Part shown: positions 30,663-43,259 of the stretch, in pieces
Numbering within the stretch: position 1 is the first letter of the stretch
How the letters are laid out: every line of letters starts with the position of its first letter
Source of the DNA: Favolaschia claudopus
Taxonomy: Eukaryota; Basidiomycota; Agaricomycetes; Agaricales; Mycenaceae
Direction: 5' to 3'
DNA: 64,000 nucleotides
Assembly (NCBI GenBank): GCA_037176885.1
Contig: JAWWNJ010000040.1
Location: 248,001-312,000, forward strand
The notes under the pieces: generated by a model
The model's database searches: none
Seen by the model: only the letters and a program-made list of their open reading frames with translations
What the model was told of the DNA's origin: nothing
Position numbers and translations under genes: made by a program

Positions 30663-33500
30663 ACCCCACATGCCCACTCTATCGGCGTCTTGCTGTTCCT
30701 CTGGACAATGGCTTCAAGATATGTACCGTTCTTACGGATTCTCGGGCAACCTACGCTACGCTAGGACTGTAAAGGGATTTCTCCGAAAATTCTCGCCAAT
30801 GACTTTCGAACTCAACTGGAATACATCACGTATTCTACAACAGTATCACACATTGCAGTATAGACGAGCTTTCGGACAAGCTGTTGCATGGATGGTGAAT
30901 CCACACCGTTCGTCAAGCTTCAACTTCGTCGTGAAAAGACAGCTCAAAGTATACACTACGGTATTCCTTTAATCTGCACCTCGATATATGCGGACATCAG
31001 AACATATGTTCAGACATAGCCCTTGGGTTTTGCAGGGGATGCTCACGCACAAATTGTCATGGGTGGTGAAACAACTCTTATTGAACCAAGGTATGAAAAA
31101 AAAAAAAAAAAAAAGAAAGAGTAGATGTAATAGAAAAGGATCCATTCCTCTAAAATGAATAACCGATGAATCCATGGAATTTTCTGCATCTCGAGGCTCA
31201 GATGTCGACATGGGTCTACGAGAGAGAGAGAGTCCTCATCGGTAGAACTGTTTGACTCAGTTGGATGCGAGAGATACAGTTGCGGCATCAAACGCGTCAA
31301 AAATGCGTTTGGAAGCTTTTCAAAAATATATTACCTTTTTTGGAAAGATGACCATATAACATCGTAACTGAGAGGTATTAGCCCAATACCCTACACAAAA
31401 TCAAAGGTATGCTTCCTAGCTACAGTTTGGTGTGCTTACAATTGTCAATACTTATGCTCTTGTGGAGCGAGATAGGTATAACAGGTTTGTTGACGGCTTG
31501 ACTTGGCTTATGTAAGACCGGGTGACGTCTATCTTAAGTGGATATCGTTCTTGTAGCTGTGAAGAACTCTGGGCGTTTTGCGGGTGGGCGTGGATTGCCC
31601 CGGCTGCCGTTTGCCCTATAAGTCTCATTTGGTACATATTTAAAGCTTATAAGCTTTTACCCAACGACCTTATAAGGCCTAACACGGCCTTATTTGGCCC
31701 TATAACCTGTTTTCGATTTTTCCGACAATTATAATGTATCAATTGTTCTGAAATTTCTTTTCTCTTCACTCCGATTTCTTGGTCACGCGAGTTGAGTCTG
31801 TGCAAGAGACTACCTATTTCTTCGGTTCGAAGACAATGTATGTATTATTTCAGCAGCTGCACCACCGACTCGAGCCCCGCTCGTCCGTCTGTCACAAATC
31901 GTGGGAGTGTGGCTACTTAGTATAACAACCAAATAACAACAATGAGCATTCCAGCACGTAGGTCGAGGATCTAAGTAGTGGAGCGAGTCTTACATGCAAC
32001 TCCCATAGAAGCCTCGACACGGTTCATCGCGAGGGACCATTCAAAATTGTTCACGATAAGTCTCGCTAACCCGCCAATTCTCCCATGCTAAATCATTTCA
32101 GAAAGTTGAATTACAGCTTGGGGTATGCATGCTCTGTACCTCATAGCTTCACTGACACGAGCCACAGCACGGATGACCTTCAATATGGAATCTGCAAGAG
32201 AAAATTGTAAAAGGCCTCTAGACACATTTTCGACATGAAAAAGTATTATTCCATGGTCAAAAGTCTCGCCAGACCCAATATAACGCCAGAAATAGGTAAA
32301 TCTCGTTCGTCTGTAACGCACGTCCCGGGTGTCACCAAGGGGGAACCGATCCGCGAAATCTACACTAAGGGTCGAAGTTTTTTTCTCAGCGAAATGGCGG
32401 ACCCCTCACCCTTCTCAATTAGGGAATTCCCTGTTTCGGACGTGATCAATTCCCTTTCTCGGACGCGATCAATCACTCACACGCTGTCGGTGAGGCATGT
32501 ATCTTGGCCCTTGCTTTGCTCCTTCACTCTCTACCGCGCGTATATGACTCTCGGACATCAGCAAGACCATAACTTGGCAATACCCATGTGTCTACTCGAA
32601 TGAATCTGTTATTCTTGACTTATCTGCACTTTTTCGCACCTCTGCAGGACTCGCACACCCATGGCTTCCGACCATCAGCGTCGACACATTCAGAGTGGAA
32701 CTGAGAAGAAGTGAGCGCTGTACATGTAAGAAATGAGAGGCATACCCAGACTGTCTCACATCCCGCCGTGCTGCAAAAATTGCCGTGTATGCCTTAATCA
32801 CCGAGGGTAAATACAGTCAAGTATCAATAACTCGCTGTTAAGTAGCCGGCCTTACAGTGATTCCATCGCTTGTGGGCACTATAATTTGTTACACATTCAC
32901 TGGGGATTCATCCTAACCGCTGAAACAAGCGTAAAAAAGCAAATCCAAAATTCATATAAAACTTTTTTTTCGAGCTCGAGGGGACCCCCCTCCCCCTCGT
33001 CCAAATTAGGAAATTTCTTATCATGGAAGCCCCTTGGGTGTCACACCAGCCGACAACAAGACATACTACTCGCCCTGCTGGTCTAAAATCGCTCCAGAAT
33101 ATTATACTCATTCGATAAAATCTACTCAGAATCATGTTCTCCGTTGTAATTCGGGGATCCCCCAAACGCGACACTGTCGAACTCACACTCGTGGCGGTAC
33201 CCCGCCACCACTCGCGACACTGTCGACCAGTGTGTCGCAAGTGGACTGAGTTGCGACACTCTCGTCTTCGGCGGCCCGCTTCGGCCAACTGCCGGCATCG
33301 GCAATTCCCGGCAACGCGTGCTTTCCAAACCACTAAGTCAACACGGAATTTGTGTTCAGTGACATTTTGCTCCTTTTATGTAGCAGTCTCTTTAGATGCT
33401 GCAGGCTACTGTACAGTACTTGTGTGCCGCCACCTGGCAAATACCTTCATATTGCCTGTGGAGTAGATGTGTAAAGTGTAGGTGCATACTTGTACTCAAT
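30663..33500. other. No supported gene
   Basis: Contains an A-run at about 31097-31115 and a tract at 31040-31150 related to 63850-63960 (TTGTCATGRRTGGTGAARCAAC). A 24-bp tandem pair lies near 32424-32470. The frame 30649-30972 looks protein-like but was not recognised. Confidence 0.4.
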
Positions 33501-33528
33501 AGGCTATACCACCTGGCTTAGGGTCCTG

Positions 33529-34254
33529 TAGTCTCGTGACCAGACTCTTATGCCATCCCAAAGGGAACCCTGTCATAAGAGTCTGGAACAATCAGCGGCC
33601 ACATAACCGTACCATGGCTCTATCAAAATTGATGGAGCTTTCCCACAGTATGTGGACTTTACTACCCCTCGTTTTGCTCACTTCTTCCTTTTCATGACAT
33701 AGAATTCGTGCATATTAGGGCTATTTAGCTGCTCAAAGTCTATCGAGCCTTCCAAACAAATTTTTTTCTTAACCATGGTCGTAGCTGCACGATATTCAGC
33801 CTGTGCGTAATTCTGCTGACAGCACTTCCCAAAACGGTCTAACTTGTCAAAAGTTCGCTGAAAGTGCGCAAAGGGCCAAGTTTTTCGACAACAGCCTACA
33901 GGAGCTCAAAGAGATTAGATCTACCAAATTTACCACCTAATAGTCTGCAGAAGATTCAAGATGAGCTACTTGAGGCCCTCGACCCGTTTTGGGACGTAAC
34001 AGTCATCCTTATTACGCAGTATACTCAAACCTCTTCAAGCACTGATATTCGACCGCAGAAATGCGACTTGAACTGCACAGATAGACTTGAGCTGCACTAT
34101 AGAAGTAGACTCTGCCCAAATGTTGTCAAGTTCCGCTGTAGAAGCAAGCAGAATGAGAGGAGGTAAAGTCCACATACCGTGAGAAAATCCCATCAATTTT
34201 GATAGAGCCATGGGTTCCACTAGGGTTCCCTTTGAGAGTCTGGTCACGAGACTA
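33529..34254. mobile_element. 726-bp TIR element, 9-bp target duplication (MULE-like)
   Basis: Ends TAGTCTCGTGACCAGACTC and its complement are continued by about 150 bp of inverted similarity (GCTCTATCAAAATTGATGG, GTATGTGGACTTTAC). AGGGTCCTG flanks both sides (33520-33528; 34255-34263). A 9-bp duplication is typical of Mutator-like elements. There is no transposase. Similar ends (GAGTCTGGTGACGAGACTA) occur at 48757-48775. Confidence 0.8.
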
Positions 34255-34639
34255 AGGGTCCTGTTTATTGATCCAGTTTGTAAACATGTTTATAAACACC
34301 GGTTTATAAACCGGGTTTTTAATGGGCTGGCCAAAACTACCTGTTTTTAATTCACGGTGGCTATGTCATGTACCGTAAATTCGGCCACTTTTCACTGTAG
34401 AGAGAAGTCGCAGCCGGAACAGCCGCGCGTGCGCTGGCTCATTCGGCCGTGGCATGGGGCCAGCCTGACCGCGCGACCGCGGTCGGCATGACTGTGCCCG
34501 CACGGCCATCTCAGCTGCGTTATGGCCAATTTCGCGGTCAACCTGGCTGCGCTACCACAGCCAGCGCGACCGTGGCCCACAGTCAGTGCAGCCGCGCCTT
34601 CACAGTCAGCCTAGCAGCACCCTCACAGTCATTGTACTC

Positions 34640-36030
34640 TTTGGTTGCGCTCGATCCAATTCGTGATAAAATCTTGTATTACTATTCAATCTACATACTA
34701 CTACTACCCCCAAGCTGTACTATAGACCATTATACCCCTGCAATTGATAATCCTCACAATCCTAGCAAAGGGAATCAGTTAAGGAACTTCCATGAGCTAC
34801 CCACTCACTGGCCGAGCAAATATCTTTTAAGACCACGCCCGACGCGCCGTCTCCTATCCAACTCCATATCAGAATCGTAAAAGTATTCACCATTGCACAG
34901 CACTCACCTAGACACGTTTTTGGTGAATCTATGACATATCTCAGAATCATATTCGTCGCTCGATGTGACGGCACTTAGCTGTAACCAAACCACATATTGT
35001 TCACGAAATCTGAGTGTCAAGTGGGAGTGAGGTCAGCTAGATTCTCCTCTAGGTAATGATGCACCTTTTTGAATGGTGCGCGTCGTCCCGTTGTCGCAAT
35101 ATGAGTGGGGGCGGAATCAGCGAGATTCTCTTACAGACGCCAATGTACCTTTTATTACTGGCGCGCATAATGAGCTGGTGCTGTCCACCATATGTTAGCT
35201 ATTGTATATACTATATCTTATATCTTACATACCTTCGAAGGTCCAAATTCATGTCAACCGATCTATCCAAAGAAATTCCCGTTAGCAAGCGACATAACAG
35301 AACAAGTGTTCGCGATACCTGTAGAATCCTACCTTAGCTTCAACTGGGCCGCAAAGCGGACCTATACGAAACTCACGAGAGTGAAGCCGGCACCGTCTTG
35401 AGAGTCACCCCAGAAGTCACTCAATAAATCAGTGCTGATAAATGTATGGCGAAGCGACTCACCGCGCACGTCGATTTCGCTCGTTCTACTAGATTGGATG
35501 CTGACTTGCTGAATTTTAGAGTCGAAACTGCGCGTTTGATGGCGCGAGGCGGGGACTTAGGTGTTGTCCGGTCAGAAGACGGTGGGGTCGGGATAGTTGG
35601 TGGCGGCGGGAGACGAAGGTGGTGATGGCGAGAGAAGCGCGGGGATTGCGGTCGCGTGGGAAACGGCGTTGAGAGAGCGGCGAAGAGGGAGTAGCGGGAG
35701 CGCCGTGTCGAGGGCTTGAGGGGCAGGATTGGTGGAGATCGGAAACGAGCGAATGGCGGCGGTGTGGGGCTTGGATGGAGGATTTGAGGTAGAAGGCGGA
35801 GTGTTGGCGAGGAAGGCAGCGGTGTCAAAGCCTGATTGACGACATGCTGTCAAGTTCCCTTGGGGACGATGGCGGCGGGCGGCGGTAGCAAATAGGAGTT
35901 GGGTGGGCTTGCGAGGTAGGCGGTAGTTGGGCTGCGGAACGGCGGCGAGGTAGACATAGCGTAGAGTAGACACAGGGAACGTGGGGGAAAGTGGCGGCGG
36001 GGCGTCAGCGTCGTCATAGAGAGAGGGAGG
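34640..36030. other. No well-supported gene
   Basis: Between 34640 and 35400 nothing is recognised. The minus frames at 35421-35973 are Pro/Arg/Ser-rich by composition, without a domain, so I do not treat them as a gene. Confidence 0.35.
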
Positions 36031-36036
36031 TAAGGG

Positions 36037-37092
36037 TCAGGCTTGCGTGAGCGGACGTGGACGGCGTTGCTGATTGAACGAGCGCATCTTGACGGCCCTC
36101 GAGTGTGGCGTTCGTTGTCGTGCTGGAATTGACGTGTCGGTATGAGGGTTGTGGAGTGTGGAGGTGGAAGGGTCGAGGGCGCCGTTTCGAGCGAGGAAGC
36201 TGGTGTGGTGTAACGGGTCTTGAAGTGAGTCAGTTATGCGCAGAGACGCAGCAATGAGAGTTACTCGCCCAGTATCCAACGTCGACACATTTCCCAGGAT
36301 ACTTCCAAACGTCGCAAACGAATCCTGGCACTTGACGAGCCCGCCGGCGACCATCCAGTCAAATGTGTCGAATGAGAAGCCTCCGCAGGGAGCTGCGAAT
36401 TGAGCTCGTTGAGGGTAGAGGAGGGAGGAGGGGCAAAGAGGAGGAGAGACATTTTCGCGCTCAGCAGAAGGAGCTGAAGGGAGGTGGATGAGACCGACGA
36501 GGGGGAGAGAGTTAATGACACACGCACCTTTAATCAGAATACAAGGTGGCCGATGGCGTGTTGCAGAAATTGGTGATTGGGAATGAGATCGTGGCGGAAA
36601 CGAGCGGTTGACGAGCGAATTGACGAGGCGGAACGTTGAGGAGTGTCGAGGTGGTTGAATCCGAGTCTCTCCGCATACGTTCCCATCAAGTCTTGAAGCT
36701 AATTGCAAAGTATCGAGAGGCTGAGGAGCGCGTGAATCAGCGATGCAAATGATGGTCATACCATGTCCCTCGTGCCGGTCAAAGAGAGGTGGCAGGGGAT
36801 AGTTGGCAAGCTCAAAAGAATTCAAACGTTTCATAGTCGTCAGAGCAGCCGGATGAGGCACTTGAACGCGTCTTACGGGCGCGAAGTCGCGATGTCGATC
36901 GGAGACGCAATCAGCCTCAGAGGCCGAAATTTGGGCATTATCGGGTCGTCTCAGCGGCGTGGGACGTGTCGATGACCTGCATGAGTTGGCTTGTATCATC
37001 TTCAGGTGCATTGAGGCGCGGGAAGCCGCGGGACGAGCCACAAGATGAAGGAAGAGGGAAAGGAGCGATGTGTTACATGTCACTGATGTCAC
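36037..37092 (-). CDS. Hypothetical protein, two or more exons
   Basis: One long frame of 351 codons, possibly starting at the inner ATG near 36830 (MKRLNSFELANYPLPP). A candidate 54-nt GTGCGT...TTCAG intron lies at about 36473-36527, after CILIK. The part after it can be read in two frames, so the C-terminus is unsure. It is Pro/Ser/His-rich with no recognised domain. It lies inside the putative CACTA composite and could be captured or degraded sequence. Confidence 0.3.
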   Translation of the reverse strand: MTSVTCNTSLLSLFLHLVARPAASRASMHLKMIQANSCRSSTRPTPLRRPDNAQISASEADCVSDRHRDFAPVRRVQVPHPAALTTMKRLNSFELANYPLPPLFDRHEGHGMTIICIADSRAPQPLDTLQLASRLDGNVCGETRIQPPRHSSTFRLVNSLVNRSFPPRSHSQSPISATRHRPPCILIKGACVINSLPLVGLIHLPSAPSAERENVSPPLCPSSLLYPQRAQFAAPCGGFSFDTFDWMVAGGLVKCQDSFATFGSILGNVSTLDTGRVTLIAASLRITDSLQDPLHHTSFLARNGALDPSTSTLHNPHTDTSIPARQRTPHSRAVKMRSFNQQRRPRPLTQA

Positions 37093-37582
37093 TAATCACG
37101 TGACTGACACGTCGCCAAGTCCGAAAGTTGCGTTTCGGCCGAAAATTCTCAAAAATTCAGATAAATTCCAGAATTATTGGTCCGCTGTGCTGGTGGGTCC
37201 CTTAAATCTCCCATGAGTATGCGGCCTGTATTTCTTGCCAACTGCGGAAATTTTTAGGATGCCAGGTTTTTGCCAGATTCAACAAATTGAAATCTGCCCC
37301 GAAGACACTAAAAACAAAGTAAACTCTAGTCTGTATTTGTTGGCGCCTGTCAACCAGGACCTCGGTTTTGTCACGGCTGTCACGGCACGTGCAGATTTTC
37401 CCACACGGTTCGAATCCGGTTCAACTGCTCGCGGCTGCTCATAGCACTCTCGTGGACCACTCTAAATGTTGCAGAGTCTCAAATAAAGTTTATTTCTAGC
37501 TGTACATTGCTTTTTCTGCCCCGAAACCATCACTGGAACCAAGCTGGGTTAACCGACAGCCGAGACAACAGAGTGAGTTCAA

Positions 37583-38118
37583 TAAGGCTCCAATGATTTT
37601 GTTTAAAAACAGTTTTAAACCATTAAAACGCTTTATATTTTCGTTTAGTTTGCGAGGGGTCGTAAACCCTTGATAAACAGTTTATAAACCTATTTAAATC
37701 ATTAATATTCCCAGCAGATATTTCCTCCCTGCCCGAGCGAAAGGTGTGGGGAAACAGGGCCAAGGTTCCTGGCAAGCTTCCGGTGATGAAAGTCTGAAGA
37801 TGGTGAGGTGTGATTGGTCGTCGGACAGCATGCCGATGATACAGTGATGTCTACTAATGCTGCCGAGTTTGACAGCTTTGGGCCCGCTTTCTTGTTCCGA
37901 GGTCGTAAATGGTGTTGAAACTATCGGGCACAACTTCATGGGCCCTTTGTGGTGCAAACCTATCACGACGGCTTCCTAGCGGCCTCAATCGCTGCAGTGG
38001 ATTATTTTGGTGATTTATTAATGTTTATAAACTGTTTAAACAGTTTTTAAACCGTTTTCTAGGGTTTATGTTTAGTTTACGGCCAGCCGTAAACATAAAC
38101 TAAACAATTGGAGCCTTA
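37583..38118. mobile_element. 536-bp hAT-type MITE, exact 8-bp target duplication
   Basis: Ends TAAGGCTCCAAT and complement are followed by AT-rich arms full of TTTATAAAC and GTTTAAAC motifs. GAGTTCAA occurs immediately outside on both sides (37575-37582; 38119-38126). There is no coding capacity. Confidence 0.85.
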
Positions 38119-38401
38119 GAGTTCAAAGATATCTGTTTTAGGTCAAAAAGTATCAAAGAAACTGTGCTAAAGTGCTGAGAGACAAGCTAGGGTGTCATCA
38201 GAGCTTTTTAGAAGGCAAAATAATGGGCAAGAACGAGGAAAACAGGTCACTCGACGCATTCGAACCGTGTGGGAAAATTAGCACGTGCCATCAAATTGTC
38301 ACATCCTTGGTGACAGGTGCCAACAAAATCAGACTCTATATAAAAAGATATATCGACTATCATATATCTCATAGAGTCTGACTGCGGGAGACTAAGTAAA
38401 C

Positions 38402-38551
38402 TCAGCCGGGCACACGAGAGGGTGAACAACTGTAAGTATTAGAATACCTAAAGACAAAGTAAACTAGAGTCGTCGTAAGTAAAGAGAGGGAAGTCAAAGG
38501 TATACTTAGAAGACAAACCTCAGCCGGGCACACGAGAGGGTGAACGACTGA
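38402..38551. repeat. 30-bp direct repeat pair
   Basis: CAGCCGGGCACACGAGAGGG plus TGAAC and ACTG occurs at 38402-38432 and again at 38520-38551, in the same orientation. Confidence 0.7.
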
Positions 38552-39070
38552 GGTGTGTCTGTAGCTACTGCGAATATATGTAGACGATCGTAGGTAAAAT
38601 GATAGGAGTATACATATCAAGGGGGCAGGCTATACGAGTAACGACGAAGTCGTTACTCCGGCTATATGGCCAGCCGAGCCACTACTTCAGCAGACACACC
38701 AACTGTGAGTTAAGCCTGGGCGTCGAATACGGTGCTCTTCATATTTTTTGGGATGTGGAAACTGTCAGGTCGTACAAGCTCAAGTGTCCACGACGCGAAT
38801 CAGACATCTTTGTCAAGCTGACACTGACATCAGGTGTAGGAGCTGTTCAACTTGTCGTGTTCGGCTGCCAGTGGTCCTCGGCTGGGACGCGCGGGGCATG
38901 GTGATGTCGGTGTGTCCATCAGCAATACCTACCTGGGCCCTCTATGTAGCGCTACGTAGCGCCTGTAGAGCCCTGTAGTTGCTGTAGTAACCGTAGACAA
39001 GGGTACCCTATATATAGCATTCCGTAGAATGCCCAAATCTACGTAGTTCTCTGTAGAAGGCCCGTAGAAC

Positions 39071-39384
39071 CAAGAGGCGTGCGATCTCTGGATCTTGGAT
39101 TTATTCCCACGACCCCCCCCTCCCCCCGAATAAGGCAATTGTGACTAAGCCGCATCAGGCGGGCCGTCGACCAGGAATTGTGTCGCTATCGTTGAAGCTT
39201 GGCAATGGCTCACATCCACTGGGGATGGGGGAGGCCAATGAACTCACACTTGGCCCCCGAATAACTCAAAGCTGAACCATGAACAAAGGGAATATTGGAG
39301 GAGATTCGGCGAAGTCCGACGTCAATCAACGCCACCGCACGCGACGACATCAAATTCCACGATCCAGAGATCGCTCAACTCTTG
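39071..39384. mobile_element. 314-bp MITE, 8-bp target duplication (CAAGAG family)
   Basis: Left end CAAGAGGCGTGCGATCTCTG and right end GATCGCTCAACTCTTG are inverted relatives of the element at 30064. CGTAGAAC flanks both sides (39063-39070; 39385-39392). Confidence 0.85.
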
Positions 39385-39392
39385 CGTAGAAC

Positions 39393-41460
39393 CCTTGTAG
39401 AATCCTGTAGATTCTGCGCGTCACGCGAAAAAAAACAATTATGAAAAACCACAACCCAGCTTTTAACTCAAGGACGAGGACAGAAATGAGAGGCATAAGA
39501 ATATATTAACCCTAACATAGAGTACATTTTGTATTTAAGGAGTAGGAAAGGTTTGGGCGTCGCGTCGACGGAGTCGACGGGCAGGAGGGGAACGGGAGCG
39601 TGATGGGTTGGAATTGAATGGGAGGTGGCGGCCTGGTGTCACGGAGTGACGTGACGTCGAGAAGGGTTCGTTGAGTCTGGACGGTCGAGCTGAGCTGAGC
39701 TGGTGTATTGAGGGGAGAGAGAGGCGAGCAGATGGACGGAACGGTAGTGGGAGTGAGGACGGCTGGGCGGTCGGGGCAAGCGCGGGACTTGACGCGTGCG
39801 GGTTAGTAGGTTTAGGTTGGGTTTAGGCGGAGAAGAGGGCGTTGGTGCTGTGGGAAAGGTAGAGTGAAGAGGAAAGGTGGAGCGAAGATATCCCTAGATA
39901 TTCGTCAGTAAAGATATCAATTTCAAAAGCAGGGTTACACACGTCCGCCGGTGCTAATGACGTGTCCGAGGGTGTTGGAGATGCACAGAAGGTGCGGCTA
40001 TGGGCGTTGGAACGAAAACGGCGGTGTCTGTGCAGGAGGTGAATGGTGACGGGGTGGAGGCGATGGCAGAGTCTGTTGAGCTGTTGAGATGGTTGTCCGA
40101 ATGACGGCCCGGGCAAGGTGTTGGTGAGGCAGGTTGTCGTTGGGTAAGAAGGCGAGAGTCGAGTGTACGGCCGGAATCGACGTCTTAGGTGGCGAGTGAA
40201 TTCTGAGTAAAGGGATAGTAAGCTGAATGAAAGAGAAGAACAAGCACACACACCTTCAGTAAGTTCGGTTCTCGTGGCAATAGAAAAGATGCCGAGAGAT
40301 GAGCGAGGACGTTTCAGTCTTAGCTGACGAGAGAGCGGCGCAAACACGTTGAGCGAGTATCAGACCAAATACAAGCCGTCTAGCGCACCTGATAGATAAA
40401 CCCGTTCTCTAAGTCACGATCTGAAATGAAAAAAATAGAGAGTTAATAACGTGAGGAGCAGCACGGCCGAATTCGGGGTCGTCGTGCCGCATGAGGACAA
40501 GAGAAACAGAACTAGACTGGAGAACGAGAAGACAACCACGAAGTGAGTGCACGACGACGCACGATGGAGATTGTACGACTAACCTGTTTCACAGCGATGC
40601 CTCTGCCGACGGTCGCCACTCCTAGACAGAAAGCCCGGATAGATACAGGAGCATGTCGACGCCAGTAACGTTGAAGGGGACGACAAGGTCAGAGAAGGAG
40701 GCGGTCGAGGGGAATGGTGTTGAGGGAGATGGTAGTGGAAGGAAAGGAAAGCGGGGTGACAGCCAAATATTTGTTTCGAACCAAAGTCACCGAGTCATGT
40801 GGTTGTGACTCGTGACTGATGTGCGGACTTGGAGAATTTTCACCAAGTCCGCTATCCTCCATTATCCCGATTTTCGCTCTACCTTCCGTCGCCATGGTTC
40901 CATTCAACCTTCCGCCCCATTCTCCGCCTCAATCACCCAAGCTACTCTCGGCCAACGGTGCTCTGTTGCCCAGTCATTGCCGCCGTCTTATTATCTGCTG
41001 CCGCTATCGACGACGCGAAGGCAAGCGCAGCTGTCTCCCCTCGCCCACCATACCCGCCGTGGCTGACGACCGCCCCCTTCCTTCCCCTTTCCCCTCCTCA
41101 TCTCTCAACGTTCTCGCCGTCCTGGACACATCTCACACACTCTTGAGTTTGACAAGCTCCCCTCAACGTCGACAATACCTCCTCAGCGGCCTCAGCCTGC
41201 GACCGCGGCGCCGTTCAGACCATGACCACACAGCCCACCACCTTGTTTTGGTTCAACAACAATCCTATACCTCCGACGCAGCCCGTTTTCGAGCCCTCGA
41301 TTCGCCTCTTACGCAATAACACCCACCCCACATCTAGCTCACGACCACGGTGCCTCCCTCGGCGCTCTCCGACGCTACAAACGACTCGAGTCATGCGCTC
41401 GCCGCTCTCGCCCTGTCTGGTGTGTCTCCTTTCTCCATCTTATTTGTTCATTGATCTCTA
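39393..41460. other. No well-supported gene
   Basis: Minus frames at 39823-40347 and plus frames at 40819-41319 are compositionally biased and have no recognised motif. A GTGTGT...TTCAG intron-like segment at about 40221-40252 hints at a decayed minus-strand gene. Confidence 0.3.
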
Positions 41461-41476
41461 ATTGATTATATCATAG

Positions 41477-41925
41477 GCTATGGGATTCCGCCGCAGGCAC
41501 AACACGCGTAACACTCCCACACCACAAAAAATACGTCCGAGCACTCGCTATCCTCCCGATAGAATACTTTCTCGCGTCAGGCTCCGCCGGCGGTAACAAC
41601 ATCAAGAAACGGAATCTCATCGGCACTTTTGTTTTTGATTTCAGTGGGCATAACGCCATCGTCAATACGCTTTCTATCAATGCTAAGCATATTTTCCTTC
41701 CTGGTGGTGCGTGTCTTCGTCGACTTCTCCTCTCATTTCTCAGCTGACATCAGGTCTCTCAGTTTCCGGGACTACAACACCGGCACGCCGTTTCACAATA
41801 TGGAAGGGGTCCCGCAGCCGGGGGTGCTCGCATCGAGTCGGCGGGGTGGGTATACGCCAGCGCCGTTCACGCCGATTCCGCCTTTTCGAGGAATGACAAC
41901 ATTCACGGGTGATATGCGGTGCTAG
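41477..41925 (+). pseudogene. Prp46/PRL1-like WD40 splicing-factor relic
   Basis: The reading LWDSAAGTTRVTLPHHKK, then VRALAILPIEYFLASGS, NNIKK and FSGHNAIVNTLSINAKH follows the order of late WD repeats in Prp46/PRL1, a subunit of the spliceosomal Prp19-associated complex. A 37-nt GTGCGT...TCAG gap then leads to SFRDYNTGTPFHNMEGVPQP, also family-like. After that the match continues in another frame (VYASAVHADSAF), so there is a frameshift, and the upstream WD repeats are absent. It is therefore a truncated, broken copy; the functional gene should be elsewhere. Confidence 0.7.
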
Positions 41926-42432
41926 GTGGGGAGAGTGAGGTGCAGAGCTGCGCGGGACTGGAAGACGACAAGCGCGACGCTGGTGAACGTGTCAACGTGT
42001 GGAAGGATGCAGCGGAGGGGGATGTCACGAGGACGGCTGGGAGTGGGATGGAGGAGAGGGAGACTGGCGCTGGCTTGAAGTTACCGTAGTATGATCAGTC
42101 GTACGCAAATCCCCTCCAGAGAGTGAACGGGCAGGAGGCGGAGGGCGGAGGGGAGAGTGGGATTTGGGGTCGAGGAGGGCGCGTGTGATGGGGATGACGA
42201 GGCGATGGTAAGTACGCGGATGCGAATGTCCGCTTTAACCAGTACAGACCATCTATAAATTTGCATTCATTCTATTGTTTTGTTCTTCATTTTGTTTATT
42301 CAATGTATACACGGACACATTTGCCTTCCTTTGTTTGAGGACGGATTCAAATCTTTTGGCTTGCGTATCAGAAACAATTCGCCGTATGAGGCGGGGGAAT
42401 TCTCGCGACTCACGTTCCGATTCACGGTAGTA

Positions 42433-42616
42433 GGGGCGCTCAATTCTTAGCTCGTCAGCTCGTCTCGTCCGTAAAATATCGATTTCCTGATGAGGGGATC
42501 AAAATTTGATGGGAAGTGGAGAGAAATGCGGAGTGGATCAGCAGCTCATCAGCTCATCATGCAATTCAATAGTTTCTGGGACGAGACGAGCCGACGAGCT
42601 AAGAATTGAGCGCCCC
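42433..42616. mobile_element. 184-bp MITE, TA target (copy 1)
   Basis: TIR GGGGCGCTCAATTCTTAGCT continuing CGTCAGCTCGTCTCGTCC, mirrored at the right end. TA flanks both sides. A sister copy lies at 48147-48331. Confidence 0.85.
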
Positions 42617-43259
42617 TAATACAGTCGCAAACCCCGAAGCGAAACGTTTAGCATTTTCGCTTGATTGTGGGTGGAATAGGAAGCGGAAACGGGTGGCGTT
42701 TGTTATAAACTTATAGTCTATTCTCCTGGCTACCACTTACAATCAAGAATCAAGTGAATCGACTGTGTTTCCGTTGAGAACGAGGGCAATTTGTGGGGCG
42801 ACTCAATATCGCCAAATAACGTGACAGCGAAACACTACAAAACACAACAAATTGAGCCATTCTCGCGCAAATCGACCAGTTCGTTCAATACTTTCGATGC
42901 AATCCGCCTCAAAACGACTTTCTATATTACAACTGTATGTCACCGGCCACAATGCCAGAGGAAGAAATGATATTTCGCCTTGGTGCATCTGCCGGCGTAA
43001 ACAAATTAATGCTTAAACAAACAAGGCCATTGCGGGCGGCGAGAGGGTTTTCAACACAATTCCTTTTGTGGTTTTGGGTGCTCAGACGGTGGGGTGCCTA
43101 CATGCAAAGCTTTGGCCCCGGGGGAAAGCGTTAACCGTGTGTTCGGCGAGTGTTTCGCTTCCTAGTGCCGTTTCGCTTCGGGGTTTGCGACTGTATATTT
43201 GCAAACTGCAATAAACCCTCTCATTGCATGGGTTTGACGAATAAACACTTCCTTGGTCA

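Noticed and set aside
35421..35973. Minus-strand Pro/Arg/Ser-rich ORFs of about 135 codons
   Set aside because: Two frames are equally open and both are compositionally biased, as expected from GC-skewed DNA without selection.
40819..41319. Three overlapping plus ORFs considered as upstream WD repeats of the Prp46 relic
   Set aside because: None contains WD-type motifs; similarity starts only at about 41477.
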